Positions 47,020 through 57,918 of a DNA stretch of 60,000 bases are shown piece after piece. The position numbers and the translations under genes were made by a program. Every line of letters starts with the position of its first letter. The first letter of the stretch is position 1. This stretch comes from Polytrichum commune (Eukaryota > Streptophyta > Polytrichopsida > Polytrichales > Polytrichaceae), in assembly GCA_950295325.1 (NCBI GenBank), contig OX485803.1, positions 43,107,554 to 43,167,553 on the forward strand. The letters are read 5' to 3'. The notes under the pieces are model-generated. The model saw only the letters and a list, made by a program, of their open reading frames with translations, was not told the origin of the DNA and did not search any database.

Positions 47020-47267
47020 ATCCTACATTACTAAGTTATAAGTGGCAGCTATTTTTAATTCCATTGGTGAACAAACAAACAAACAAGGAGATTCTCCGTA
47101 CAATATTTCATACAACCTAGTCTACTATGCTTTTCAATTGACAATAAACCACCCCCACATGTGTTCCCCATGTAAGTATGTCCCATGCATGCCTCACACA
47201 TGTTTCAAAGCACCAAAAATGCCGTGACTTCAGAATGTTTTGCACATGGGTTAGCTATACTACACTA

Positions 47268-48305
47268 CACTAAGTATTTTATCTATTGTCATATGGTATT
47301 TTATATCACCGTGGTAACTCTTCTAGTGACACTATGTATGATAACGTTTACAAGTACCATCATCCCAACTTACTTTTTGTTCATCCAAAGGCCAATTATT
47401 GCAACAAACTTTGGTATAATTTGCATCCTAACAGATATGTGGTGAAATATTTCATGGATGATTGAAAATTGGATGAAAAATCACGTAGTAAGTGACAGTG
47501 TTGCAACACGGTAAATGTATAATTCCCAAAAACAATTACACCAGGGTTGGCATAATTACAAAAATAACACATTGTTATGTCAACGTTTAGTGTTGGTGAC
47601 ACTACACCAGGGTTTACAATTAGTATTGAGCAAGACAATTAGAACTGGTGACACTAAGTACAATATTTAGTGTACTACACTAGATATCATATTTAGTGTC
47701 ATGTGGTTTTTTTTTAATGTCACTGTGATAACTTTTCTGATGACACTTCTCATGAATAAATCTACAAATTTTGTCATCCCAATTTGGTATATTTTGCATC
47801 CTAAATTCTTTGTGTTGAAATATTGCCCTGGATGAAAATTGGTTGAGAGATCACTTAGGAAGTGACAATAATTGTAACATTGTGATCTGTAATGTCCAAT
47901 AAAATTTACAAGGATTGACAAAGAATGTTAAGTTTACATTTAGTGTTGGTTCCACTACACGGCAGTTTCTAATTTGTATTGAGTGAGACAAATAGAATTG
48001 GTGACACTAAGTACAATATTTCATGTTACTATGGTAATTTTTTAATGACATTGCTTATGAATAGATTAAAAATATTGTCATCCCAGTGTGGCATATTCTG
48101 CATACTAACATTTTGTAATGAAATTTGAATGGAAAATCACTTAGTAAGTGACAGTGTTTGCAAAATATTGGAAATCTATAATGTCCATAAACATTTACAA
48201 GGAATGACTAATAATGTTAAGTTTACATTTAGTGTTGGTTGCACTAGATGAATAGTAGTTTACGATTTGTATTGAGCAAGATAAATAGAATTGCTAACAC
48301 TACAT
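47268..48305 (+). repeat. Three tandem family G units
   Basis: Unit 1 is 47,268-47,672, unit 2 is 47,678-48,025, and unit 3 is 48,026-48,305 (3' end damaged). Each runs in the same direction with GTGGTAACT/GTGATAACTTTT, GGATGAAAAATCAC(G/T)TAGTAAGTGACAG-like and AGTGTTGGT blocks. Units 1 and 2 meet at back-to-back CACTA palindromes with CTA between. MITEs rarely form tandem arrays. Confidence 0.7.
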
Positions 48306-48663
48306 AGATTATTTATGCGCAATAGAGAAACATGACATTGAGTCCAAGACTTAAATCAAAGATGAATGAAGATTTAGCAAAGTAACCCCATTACCAACCA
48401 CGAACACATGCATTCTCGCATGCAAAAAATACAAAATTACAAAATTTAGTCGTGGTTCCTTATGGTGGTTAACCCAAAACCACAAGCACAAGTGAGTCAC
48501 CACCTCTGTAGTGTAACCTAACCCTTGAATGTGTTACAAATGTTTATATAGAAGCAAGTGTTTTGTGGTTGTGTTATAACTTCGTTGGTAAGGTGGACTA
48601 TACAATCCCTCCCCTCCCCCCCCCCCCCCTTCTTTATACTCATCACCCATGCACCCTTATTGA
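48306..48663. other. Intergenic with a long C run
   Basis: CCCTCCCCTCC followed by a C homopolymer near 48,608-48,630. No gene. Confidence 0.5.
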
Positions 48664-49033
48664 GGGCTAGTTCACATGGGGTTCCAAGTCCCAAGTCCCA
48701 CTCATGTCAACAAGTCCCAACATAAGGGCAAAGTCCCAACTTTTGAAACTCAAGAGCCCATTAAAGTATGGTTTATATGGCATCTTCAGTTATTTTATGC
48801 AACAAATTCTCACGACTTATGTTACAAGTTGGGTCTAGCTTTTTGCTCAACTCCATTTTCAACACAAGTCTTGAGCCTCGCCATCAAAAAATGTTGTCAT
48901 GTAGGCACTCATGTGGGACTTGGGACCCGTGTGAAGTGGTAAGTCCCAACTTCCATGCTCTCAACAGGTGAGATTGCACAAATTGACCTCGAATAAACTG
49001 AGACTTAGGACTTGAACCATGTGTGAACCACCC
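48664..49033. mobile_element. Family I MITE, copy 2
   Basis: GGGCTAGTTCACATGGGGTT at the left and a reverse-matching end (GGGTGGTTCACACATGGTTC) at the right, with repeated CCCAAGTCCCA inside. The flanking 3-bp target is no longer identical. Confidence 0.6.
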
Positions 49034-50630
49034 TAGGTCTAATGTTGTCCTATGTTCTACCTCGCTCAAGAGTCCAACATTAATATGGTGAGTGCCGAGG
49101 GAGGGCTCACAATGGGCATGTCAAGCTCTAGAAAGAGTCGGCGAAAGACTTATAAAGATAACAACTTCAAGAGACACATGCTAGATGCATTGCAGTTAGT
49201 ATGTGTTGTGGGCCCTTGCAAATGGACTACGGCTCACGACACCCTGGTTCATGGAACTAGGATTCAAGTGTAGTTGGATTTATGCATGGATTTCGGACAA
49301 TTCCAACTGTCAAATATGACATACACTAAATCGCAAAACTACACATATATATGGTGGTTGGCAATTATGGAATACAAACATTTGAAGTTGTGGTTGTTAT
49401 GTGGTTGTGTGGTTGTTCTTGTTCTTGTCCTTTGATTTGTTTGTCCCCATAAGTGCACATCCCTTGTTATTTTTTAACAAGTGGTTTGTCTAAATATACT
49501 TAGATGTCAAATTGGGACTTTTAGGACAGATGGACGGACAAAATAGACTATAAGAAGCCAACTACGGGATAGAATGGGGTGGGACCTGGCTAGGAAGAGA
49601 TGAAATAGTATTGTAAAAGACTTGCTTTACAACTACCCAATGGCCTAGTCAAGCATCCCTATAGGACAACATTGAGTAGCTTGTACATATTGTGGAAAAA
49701 TCGCCTACTATACTCATGTTGTGGTGACAATGTTTTACGGAACTATGCTTCCATTTGCTAAGTTATTTTTTCCTGCAAGTATACAATTAATGTGCTATAA
49801 TTACGGTTTGTTTAAGCACGGGCTCTCTACTTGACTCAGTTTCATCGTAGGTAGCATGGAATGCAATCTTCTTTCCAAAATCTACGTGGCGGTGTGGCAC
49901 ATCCAAGGGACACCACCTCCCTTCAAAGTGAGCACACGTCTTCCTTGATTTTGTTATGCATTTGGCATTGGCTTTTTGGCCTTCTACTTGGATACACAAG
50001 TCCCGTATTATATGGCCCTCATTATAATAACTTGTAATGCATTTTAGTCCAATATTAATTGACATGATTTGTTTTAATGTAGGAAACTCTTATAACCCTT
50101 CTAATAAGGAATCCCAAAATGTAAGTATATATAGGAAATGAATATTCCTTGAAGCATACAATTGCATTAAAAACCTAAATATATTAATTTCTAAATATAG
50201 TTACTGTAGGCCAAACTACCCAACTTTTGGGCTTTTTAATTTTCAAAATAATGATTTTTTATTATAAATAAAACATCAGCAATGACTTTTAATTTTAATT
50301 GGAGGCAACTACTCATGTGAATCTTTTAAAATTAGACACTCTACAAGAATTTTTTTTTAAAAAGGTATTTCAATTCTTTATATATGTTGTGGAGGTTTGT
50401 TTCATAAATATGCAACCTAACTTTTTCTACATTTCATTTTATTTAATTTGGTCTTCACCCAACTTTTTGGTCCTTTTACTTTTGTATGGTTTCATATAAT
50501 CTTTACAAAAGCAGTCCTCTAAAATGTGTTAATGCCGATGCCCCAGTGTATAATATGGGAGTTGCGTACCCAGGCCCTTTTGTCAAAAACACAAAACTCT
50601 CCCAAAACTCACACCAAGGAGAAGAAGGTG
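49034..50630. other. Intergenic with weak coding-like fragments
   Basis: Plus-strand 49,085-49,273 reads MGMSSSRKSRRKTYKDNNFK followed by RHMLDALQLVCVVGP. Minus-strand 49,787-50,065 contains a degraded zinc-knuckle-like LKCITSYYNEGHIIRDLC, such as retrotransposon gag proteins carry. Neither is long or clean enough to call a gene. Confidence 0.3.
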
Positions 50631-50813
50631 ATGATGGTGGTGATGAAGAGCAGGGGGTTGGAGGCTAGGGTCCGCTTGCTTTGCAGTGATGGTGCTGATG
50701 AGTGCGGGAGAAGTCGCGTGGACTCAGAAATGATCCTGCGCGTCGTCGCTGTCCCCGAGGATCCGCTCCTGGACTGGCAGGTCACAAGAAGAATCATGGC
50801 CCACCCCAGGTAA
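50631..50813 (+). CDS. Possible short exon or upstream ORF ahead of paralog 3
   Basis: A 60-residue frame from ATG at 50,631 lies in a GC-rich island (RLLCSDGADECGRSRVDSEM, ILRVVAVPEDPLLDW). It ends right at CCCAGGTAATG, which could be a splice donor. No homologous stretch was seen ahead of paralogs 1 and 2. It may be a separate small gene's exon or part of the leader of the gene at 51,505. Confidence 0.25.
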   Translation: MMVVMKSRGLEARVRLLCSDGADECGRSRVDSEMILRVVAVPEDPLLDWQVTRRIMAHPR

Positions 50814-51504
50814 TGCGGGAACAGGCCCACCCCTCATGATTCTCCTTTCTAACTTCGGCCTGCTGCGCCTCGTTTGAATGTTTCGGTGTCCATCCTGACG
50901 TAACTAGCAGGATTTGCCATCGACACGACTAAGAAAGAGAGAGTCTCCACTGTTGCACACTCTTTCTTCTTCACCCTCCTGTTGCTGCTTCTTGGCAGAT
51001 TTCCACCTCACTTTTCATCTCGCAGCACGTCGTCATTTTGTGCAGTCTGTGGATGAGGTTTGGGTCACGTGCTCCGGACGTGGATCAGCTTCGATAAATT
51101 GGCGAGTCTAGAGTTTGATAGAGTTGCATCTGATCCATATTTGGTGCAGGTGTGCTCAGCTCGCTCTAGTGTTGTCATCAGTGGGTCTTAGTTGCAGTTC
51201 GGAAGCTAGACTAGTCTTTTACATACTGTTACAGAGCCACCTTGTGGCTCCGGTCTTTCTCATGAGATCTTTGGACTAGATTTCAGCACGTCTTTCTTTT
51301 CTTTCCACCTTCACAAGAGCATCAAGAACTCTTTTATGAATTACCGTTTAATTTGTGATCTGTGCAAACTTCAGAGTAGAGCCCTGATGAATCTCTGCTG
51401 CAGAGTGGATTAGGATTAGCTCTGGTTTTGCCTGGGAAAATAAACCTGGAATAGCGAGGGAAGCTGCCACCGTGGTAAGGACGTCAAGAGTGACTCGAAC
51501 TGCA
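50814..51504. promoter_or_regulatory. Upstream region of paralog 3
   Basis: Repeat-free, moderately GC-rich DNA that probably holds the promoter and leader. Positions 51,280-51,310 are pyrimidine-rich. No defined motif can be assigned. Confidence 0.3.
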
Positions 51505-51963
51505 ATGTCAGGTCGACAGGAGAGGCAGAAGAGGCAGATGTTGGAACCAGTGCTGGAAAATTACAGTAGTCACGGCTCTAATTCAGTGCTGTCCGAGAGG
51601 CATCATGATCTGCCGGGTTCTAATCCTGCAACAAGCCAAGTGATCATCTGCAATCAACCAGCTTCGAATTCGAAATCTCCCAAACGCTCTAGTAGTACCA
51701 CCTTGATCAACCCCATGAGCCTGCTGGGGAAGCTCCGAGACCGGTACGTGAAGCTGATGAATGACGTGGCCATGGGCGGAGACTTCACTTGCGTGGCCAG
51801 CTATGGCTGCCAAATTGCCCCGGACTACCCAGGCACTCTGGAGATCAGCCGGGCTTCAAAGGAGCAGCGTGAGATGGAGGTTTGGCGACAACAAGCTCTA
51901 GAGGTGCTTCAAAGAGAGTCATCACGAGAAAGTGAGAGGCGGGAACCCATTGATGCTCAATGA
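51505..51963 (+). CDS. Small protein, paralog 3 of 3 (longest member)
   Basis: This 152-residue, single-exon gene is of a family I do not recognise. Blocks are LEPVLEN (residues 13-19), a Ser-rich basic linker (SNSKSPKRSSS, 54-64), the core NPMSLLGKLRDRYVKLMND (69-87), GGDF, APDYPG (105-110), and a charged helix-like tail (ASKEQREMEVWRQQALEVLQ). It matches paralog 1 over the whole core and tail, and paralog 2 over the core. An in-frame ATG at 51,472 would add 11 unconserved residues; the inner ATG is preferred. A soluble, perhaps nuclear protein is inferred from composition only. A (TAG)n run follows nine bases after the stop codon. Confidence 0.75.
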   Translation: MSGRQERQKRQMLEPVLENYSSHGSNSVLSERHHDLPGSNPATSQVIICNQPASNSKSPKRSSSTTLINPMSLLGKLRDRYVKLMNDVAMGGDFTCVASYGCQIAPDYPGTLEISRASKEQREMEVWRQQALEVLQRESSRESERREPIDAQ

Positions 51964-51972
51964 ATACTAGAG

Positions 51973-52010
<38 letters not shown>
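51973..52010. repeat. (TAG)n microsatellite just after paralog 3
   Basis: About 12-13 uninterrupted TAG units in the presumed 3' UTR. Confidence 0.9.
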
Positions 52011-52011
<1 letters not shown>

Positions 52012-54283
52012 CAGATTCAATCACCTGTAGCAGATTAAATTGACCACAACACCGACCGAACCAACATCGATCTCCGAGCCCAAGTATTGCAAGTCATCAA
52101 AATTTACGGACCTACAATCGGCTCAAGGAGTTGAATTTACATGACATGTTTGCAATTGGGGTAGTGGACTGGTGGTGATCCCAGCTACGAGAATGAATTA
52201 TCTGGGGGAGGATGTGGTAAGCAATTGAGATAAAATTTCGAACATGTAACTTTATCGACAAATTTGTGGGATAAACTTAGTGTCGGTATGTTGATTAGCA
52301 GTTCCACTGGTGATGAATTACAAGTTGGCTGGCTTTGGCCGGCAAACCCAATTACTGTTCTTTGAGCTGATGAGTGCTGCCACTCGTGTCACTCTTCTCT
52401 CATGCTTGAATGAAATCCAGTCTTTGAAGGAGACCACATCAACCTTCACCAGTTTTTCCACAAGTGTCGCCAACTTCATACCATCACGCTCAAATATCTG
52501 AAGAGGTTTTACTCACAAGTTTAATATTATCAATGGAGTTAAGGAGCAATTTTTGGAACAAGATGCTCCAGTGACCTCATAGTTTTCTTCCTCGTGCCAA
52601 ATGCGTGAGCTATCATTAGCTGCACATTTTTTTCCTTTGATGAAATTTAGTAAGTTTCCATCAAATGGAATCGCGTCGCATGCAACACGCTTCAATTGCA
52701 GAAAAAGACTAACAAAATTCCGAGACAGTACGGACACCTACAAACTCTAGCCAGACTTACTGCAGGCCAGAAGAAATGACAAATAGGTCAAATAAGGCCA
52801 ATAAAGGACAGCAATGCCTTTTGTTTTGTAGACAAGTATTGCTGCTTTGGGGAGCAATGTGCTGAAAAAGTGGAGTCTCAAGTTGAAAGGTCAAGCTAGA
52901 GATAGGTGATTATACTCACATGGTTACTCTCCTTTTTTTGATACAAACTTGACCTATCACCGGCTCCAGGTAAAAATTCCAGGAACAAGCTGGCAGCAGT
53001 AACTGTGTTGTTCCAGAGAAGAGAAGGGATGCTCTATCCATCACATTGTTTGAAAAGATTGAAGAGCAAAGAATTTTAGATCGGAATGTGAAATATTTTA
53101 CAGGTCACTTGGAGAAAAAGGCCAGACTTTCCATCATTTTCTACTTCCATACAAAAAACTGTAAGGGTCAAAGGAACAGAACGCTAGAGAAAGTAGGAAA
53201 ATCATAATGTATTTTTGAGGAGTCAATCGATATTGGCATATGTTACATAACAGCAAAGGCCTGCTTTAAGTCCATCGAGATACAAAGTTGCTAGAAACAG
53301 AACTGTCTTATTCACTGTCACATACAATCTTGGAACTGCTCACATTGAACTTTAAGTCTAGGTACATTGAAAAGCCATCTATGAGGCCATACAAGACAAA
53401 TACAACCACTTTCAGCTGGCATCTCAAAAGAAGCTAGGTTTTTCATTTCTACAATGTCATGGTGAATTGATGTTTTAATTATATACTTGCCATTTGATAT
53501 GTTCAGAAAGTAGCCCAACATGGAATTCTGCAAGCCTACACTGATGAGAGCTGTATTACAAAGACTAGGCAGACGGTAGAAATCCCTGTCTCAACATCAA
53601 GGTGTAATGGCCTGAAAATATCACAGCAAAGTGGCTCCAAATGCATGAGTCTATTTTGGATTGTTATATTTCATGCTGCCAATCAGTTAAGGGGTACCAA
53701 TCAGCTAAGACATGTTTGTGTCTCTTCTAAGGCCCTGCCATATACAGAATGGAAATGAAGATAGGCTTTATTCTCTAGTGTTTGAAGCACTACATTCAGC
53801 CAAACACATCAAACCTCTTGGCTATTGACAGTCTCATGTATGGCAATCTTTACAATCTTCTGTGTGGTGGTCAATGTGTGATTCCTTCTTGATGAACCTA
53901 CTAATGTTTAGGATGGAAAGTGATTTTATCATAACTCATTCGCAAATAACATTAGCACGTATACATGATGTCCATAAAGTTCAAGGTCAACTTGAAAGAA
54001 TATTAAATTGTTCTAGCCACAAGCCCCAAACTTCATATGAAGTGGATTAACTTTACTCTAATTGTCAAAAGTGTGGGCACAAGGAGACATGATCAAAGGC
54101 CACAAATGACTGCAAGCTCTTGACGTACCAGCTCTCAAATTATACCTAAGAGACCACGGCAACATCCTGCACTTGAGCTGGGCATAGAAACGGATGCCAT
54201 GTCAATAGAAAGAATGTGCAATCATAGTAGGTTCTACTTGATTCACCTGTACACTAAGCTTACATATATCACAGACACAAGTT
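52011..54283. other. Intergenic between two convergent genes
   Basis: It should include the 3' UTRs of paralog 3 and of the minus-strand gene ending at 54,284. Minus-strand patches read like protein (QLMIAHAFGTRKKTMRSLEH near 52,590; MKLATLVEKLVKVDVVSFKD near 52,450) but lie in frames that cannot be joined with a normal intron. They are left uncalled. No recognised repeats. Confidence 0.35.
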
Positions 54284-56408
54284 CTACTCAAATCGCGAAT
54301 CATCGAACACCCATGGTTCTGCGTGATACAGCTCCCTGCCATTCATCCGCACCCGACCTTGCGCAATGTCTTCGGCTCTCTTGCGGGCAGCCTCTGCTGC
54401 TTTGGCTGCTGCTTCTGCATCCTGCGTACATGAAGATATACTGCAATGATGAATAGCTCTAGAAGTATTTCATACACAACAAATTAAATATCTGCACACA
54501 ACCGTTTCTAAGGTAAGTGAGCCTTACATGATACTTCTAGCTCTGCACCCACTTCTCCCAGGATATGAAAAACGCTATTAGTGCAAGATGACCGACAAAT
54601 CATGGCCAGAGCCGTTTTCTTCACAATTTTCGGAGTTCATATGAGCATCTTATTCATTATCAAAGTGAAGATTCTTGAGCTCAATACATGGTCACATAAG
54701 TTCCCTCAATTATGTTAACCTCAATCATATGAGCCTAGAATGGTTAACAAATTTCAAGCGATGCAGTACAATCTCTTTTCGAAACATGTCCTTTTGGTGT
54801 CCGTTCTTATACCCACACCTAACTACACACCACTCAAATATGAATGTCTGATTAAGAAAAATGACCGAGTGAGGCCCGCATACCTAACTCACAAGTGATC
54901 ATTTTTGTGCCAGTCATTGAAAGGAAAACTACTTCAATTGCCAAACAGTGACAAAATTACAGAGATGCAAAAAAACATCGCCATTCAAGAGACCAGCCAA
55001 CAGCTACAATCACTCTCATCTATCCAGAGTTATATACATGTGTTGGCTAGGACTATAACACCACCCTGCAATACAAACCGTGGTTCAATTAACAAGGCAA
55101 GAAAGTGAATTATACTCCAAGAACAGAACCCATCCGTGCAGCAAGCCAACCAATTTCTTCCCAAAACGTTGCGAGAATGAAGTTCAGTTTCTACAGCTAA
55201 TAATAAGGTAGACGTGTTTTGATCCAACATAGAAAAAATCTGGACACCTATATTTGAATGATATGTGGTTAGGTGTGGATTTTAGAACAGATGCCAAAAA
55301 GGCACATGTGTTTAAAAGATTGGACAACGACCTCAAAACATGCTAACCTTTCTAGGCTCAATAGTCAACATAATTGGGGGGAACCTATATGACCACTTAA
55401 TGAGCAAGAGAATCTTCACTTTGATAATTGATAAGATATTCATATGAGCTCCAAAAATTATGCAAACGGCTATGGGTACAATTCGGATTTGCTAATCATC
55501 TCACTGCAATTGCATGTCTCATATCCTTTGAGAAGTGGGTACAGAGAGAAAAGTATCCAAACAACACACACCTACACATGTCTACGTTACTAAATATCGA
55601 GAGCCTCAGACTGTACTAAGATATGCCGGTGTTATTTGGTTGCTTTTCTTGATTGGACCCTATATTTGATCAATATGTGGTTCCATGAGGATCAAAGACC
55701 AAACGCCATAAAGACACATGTTAAAAAGAAACAGGACTACGTCTTCACATTTTATTAACTACTCCACACTTAATAGTAAACAGAATTGGGAGACCTATGT
55801 ATTCAGTAAAGAAAGCACCAAACATGCACTTCCAATAACCATGACTAAATCAGGGGAGACCTGAATTTCAATCCGAATTTTTTTATGCTTCGTCGTAGAT
55901 TTGCAAATGCAACACAAATTTTGTTCCGAATATCTAATTGGTAGAAGTTGGAGAACATGAAGAATGAGCCGAATAACACCCACATACCTTATGCATTTAT
56001 TCTTCTACAAATCAACCAGTTGAGCTACATAAAACCTAGTTCATGTCTCCGTAGGCTTGTCTACACTGTTGTTCATGTCTGAATAGGGCTTACGAACCAG
56101 GAACACATCTACGATTCAAACAGTAATCCAATTAACGAAATCAGAAAAAAAATGCCTCATGTGCCGAAGATGGAAGGCATCCGTGCAGGAAGAAGACGAA
56201 TTCCTTTCCGGAGATTGCCAAGAGAAATGAGTTTGTACGTATGTATGTATGACTGTATACATACCTTCTGCTGCTTCCACCTTTGAAACTCTGCATAGGT
56301 CATCTGCGGCACCACCGATTCCGTAGCCATGATGACAAGCTCTTGTTCGCCGTCACTGTCGTTTATCCTTGGCGGTGCCACACCGTGATCCGCCTTCCTC
56401 CCACCCAT
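54284..56408 (-). CDS. DFRP_C-like protein (DRG-regulatory-protein C-terminal region), two exons
   Basis: Exon 1 (56,408-56,265) starts MGGRKADHG and ends ...MTYAEFQRWKQQK at a good donor (AAG|GTATGT). Exon 2 (54,421-54,284) follows TGTACGCAG and reads DAEAAAKAAEAARKRAEDIA, then GRVRMNGRELYHAEPWVFDD to a TAG stop. Both junctions are phase 0, giving 93 residues. The order of a short helix ending in W-K, an Ala/Arg/Glu coiled region of about 30 residues, then a GRELY..(E)PW.F box and acidic end, has the spacing of the C-terminus of ZC3H15/Tma46 (DFRP_C region), which binds DRG translation GTPases. The CCCH fingers of ZC3H15 are absent, so this is a stand-alone small member or a paralog. The start has a fair context (AACATGGG); an in-frame ATG lies 90 bases upstream. 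The 1,843-bp intron (54,422-56,264) carries three family B copies. Confidence 0.65.
54560..54910 (+). repeat. Family B repeat, copy 4 (in intron)
   Basis: GAGTTCATATGAGCATCTTA, TATCAAAGTGAAGATTCTTG, and CTAACTACACACCACTCAAA. It is inverted relative to 55,225-55,480. Confidence 0.6.
55225..55480 (-). repeat. Family B repeat, copy 5 (in intron, inverted to copy 4)
   Basis: Reverse complement matches copy 4 over most of its length (GTTAGGTGTGGATTTTAGAA, GAATCTTCACTTTGATAATT, ATTCATATGAGCTCC). Confidence 0.65.
55640..56035 (-). repeat. Family B repeat, copy 6 (in intron)
   Basis: Closely similar to 29,500-29,880: CATAAAGACACATGTTAAAA, GTAGAAGTTGGAGAACATGA, GAATAACACCCACATACC. Confidence 0.65.
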
Positions 56409-56979
56409 GTTTGTTCCGTATCTGTGATGCGAAGAATGACCATCGGAAGAGCACCGCGACCCTAGCCCTAATTTGGCCGCACATACCCGGCCATGCACGT
56501 GTTCATGTTCTTTTTCTCGAACCGGGTATAGGACAGGTGTATGTCGTTGGATTGAAGGTAATCAGGGGACTATCTGAGGCGCTTGGATTCCTGGCAATCA
56601 TGTTAGGAAGTCCAATGAAACTCATGTGTTCATTATTGATTCAATTTGGGGGTTTTGATACTACTTTTAAAAGTAAAATATGATGTTATGAAGGAAATTG
56701 AGTTATGAGGGGTTCCCAACATTTTTATTTTGCTGGATGCTAAAGAACCCCTATCGAGCTCAGTCTGCCTAAGAACCCGTTGCCCTTGGCCCACCCGCTA
56801 GTGCCCAGACCAAAATTTGTTGGTGTTGCCATGTTGTTGCCCGTAGTTTGCTTGATTGGAGAGGACCATGGAAGAAGTCAGCTCCAACCACGTCAGTCAT
56901 CCTTCGAGCTACATACCTTCATTGGACATTGTGAACATTCCTTCCTCCCATTCTCCTCGAATCTGCATCACATTTGCTA
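56409..56979. promoter_or_regulatory. Upstream region of the DFRP_C-like gene
   Basis: It includes the leader (TTCGCATCACAGATACGGAACAAAC-type sequence immediately before the ATG on the minus strand) and probably the promoter. No TATA box is assigned. Confidence 0.3.
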
Positions 56980-57205
56980 ATATGTTATGCAAACGAAATC
57001 TGCTAATGTGTTATGCACTAGCTCTAGATCTAGATCCAGAATTGTATCATGCACCAGATCCGAAAATGTGTCATGCACGACATCAAGAAATGTGTCATGT
57101 ACCAAATCTAGAACTGTGTCATGCACGACATCCAGAAATATGTTATGCACCATATCGAGATCCAAAAATGTGTCATCCACCAAATCCAAAAATGTGGTAT
57201 GTAAT
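56980..57205 (+). repeat. Minisatellite, 24-bp period, about 7 units
   Basis: Units follow ATGTGTCATGCACxACATCC with AxAA spacers, with one 30-bp unit. Because the period is a multiple of three and no stop codons fall inside, several frames stay open on both strands (for example CHARHQEM / CHVPNLEL / CHARHPEI). These repeat-encoded frames are not taken as genes. Confidence 0.75.
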
Positions 57206-57776
57206 GAAATTAACGGATCCGAACTTGTTAGTGAGCACAACTATTTCATACAAATAGTGCTTATATTCAAGTGGTCTTCTTCTCTAAGCCTATGATGTTA
57301 AGATTTTATAGCTCAATGTAGACACCTTCTTGTTTTGTGCCTACGCTCACATGAATTGTAGGTTGTGCATGAGTATTTCTGATCGCACTTAATTCAATTA
57401 TGTGCTAGTAGTTGACGTTGCAAAATTTGTTATGCAAAATTAGACATAGCAAAATCTTGTAACACTACGTCAACTAGAAGATCATTTTGGGCTTGTTACT
57501 TAATGTTTTGCATGGCCTAGGCTTCCACAGTTTGGGTGGCCCTTGGAGGACCTGGGTTGTAACAGTAAAGAGTTAAAAAATAACCATGATAGTAAAAAAA
57601 TCAATAAAAACACATATTTTAATCATCATGTAAAACACATGTCGTGTGTTTGTTGCATTAAGGTAATACATAAGTTGTGTTCTTACTACATTCTACATCA
57701 TGCACGGTGGCTTGCCTTGGTGGTAACCATTCTTGTGTTGTATTGCCACTCACATGGTTACCCGACCTCCCTAACA
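57206..57776. other. Intergenic, no gene seen
   Basis: AT-rich; short frames only. Confidence 0.35.
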
Positions 57777-57918
57777 GCTAAAAACACTTGTAGGGCAGCA
57801 AAGCTCGGCCATGTGCCCAACCCTATAGTATGTGAGTCTCCGCAGCAACGCTACACACAATCCTTGTCAAGGAAACATAACAACATCTAACACTTGAGCC
57901 ACTGAGCTACACCACCTT
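57777..57918 (-). mobile_element. Possible tRNA-derived SINE head
   Basis: On the minus strand GGTGGTGTAGCTCAGTGGCT (from 57,918) is a strong tRNA 5' half with A box. About 60 bases on, GCGGAGACTCACA is at best a damaged B box. No clear tail. It could be a tRNA pseudogene or SINE. Confidence 0.35.

Noticed and set aside
49787-50065. Zinc-knuckle-like motif suggesting a retrotransposon gag
   Set aside because: The second Cys of the knuckle is missing and no protease, reverse transcriptase or LTR is found nearby.
52340-52740. Protein-like minus-strand patches (QLMIAHAFGTRKKT, MKLATLVEKLVKVDVV)
   Set aside because: The apparent donor and acceptor between them would define an intron of about 19 bases, which is too short, and the frames contain stops.
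57000-57295. Open frames of 87-133 residues on both strands
   Set aside because: Produced by the stop-free 24-bp minisatellite; the repeats read through in every frame.
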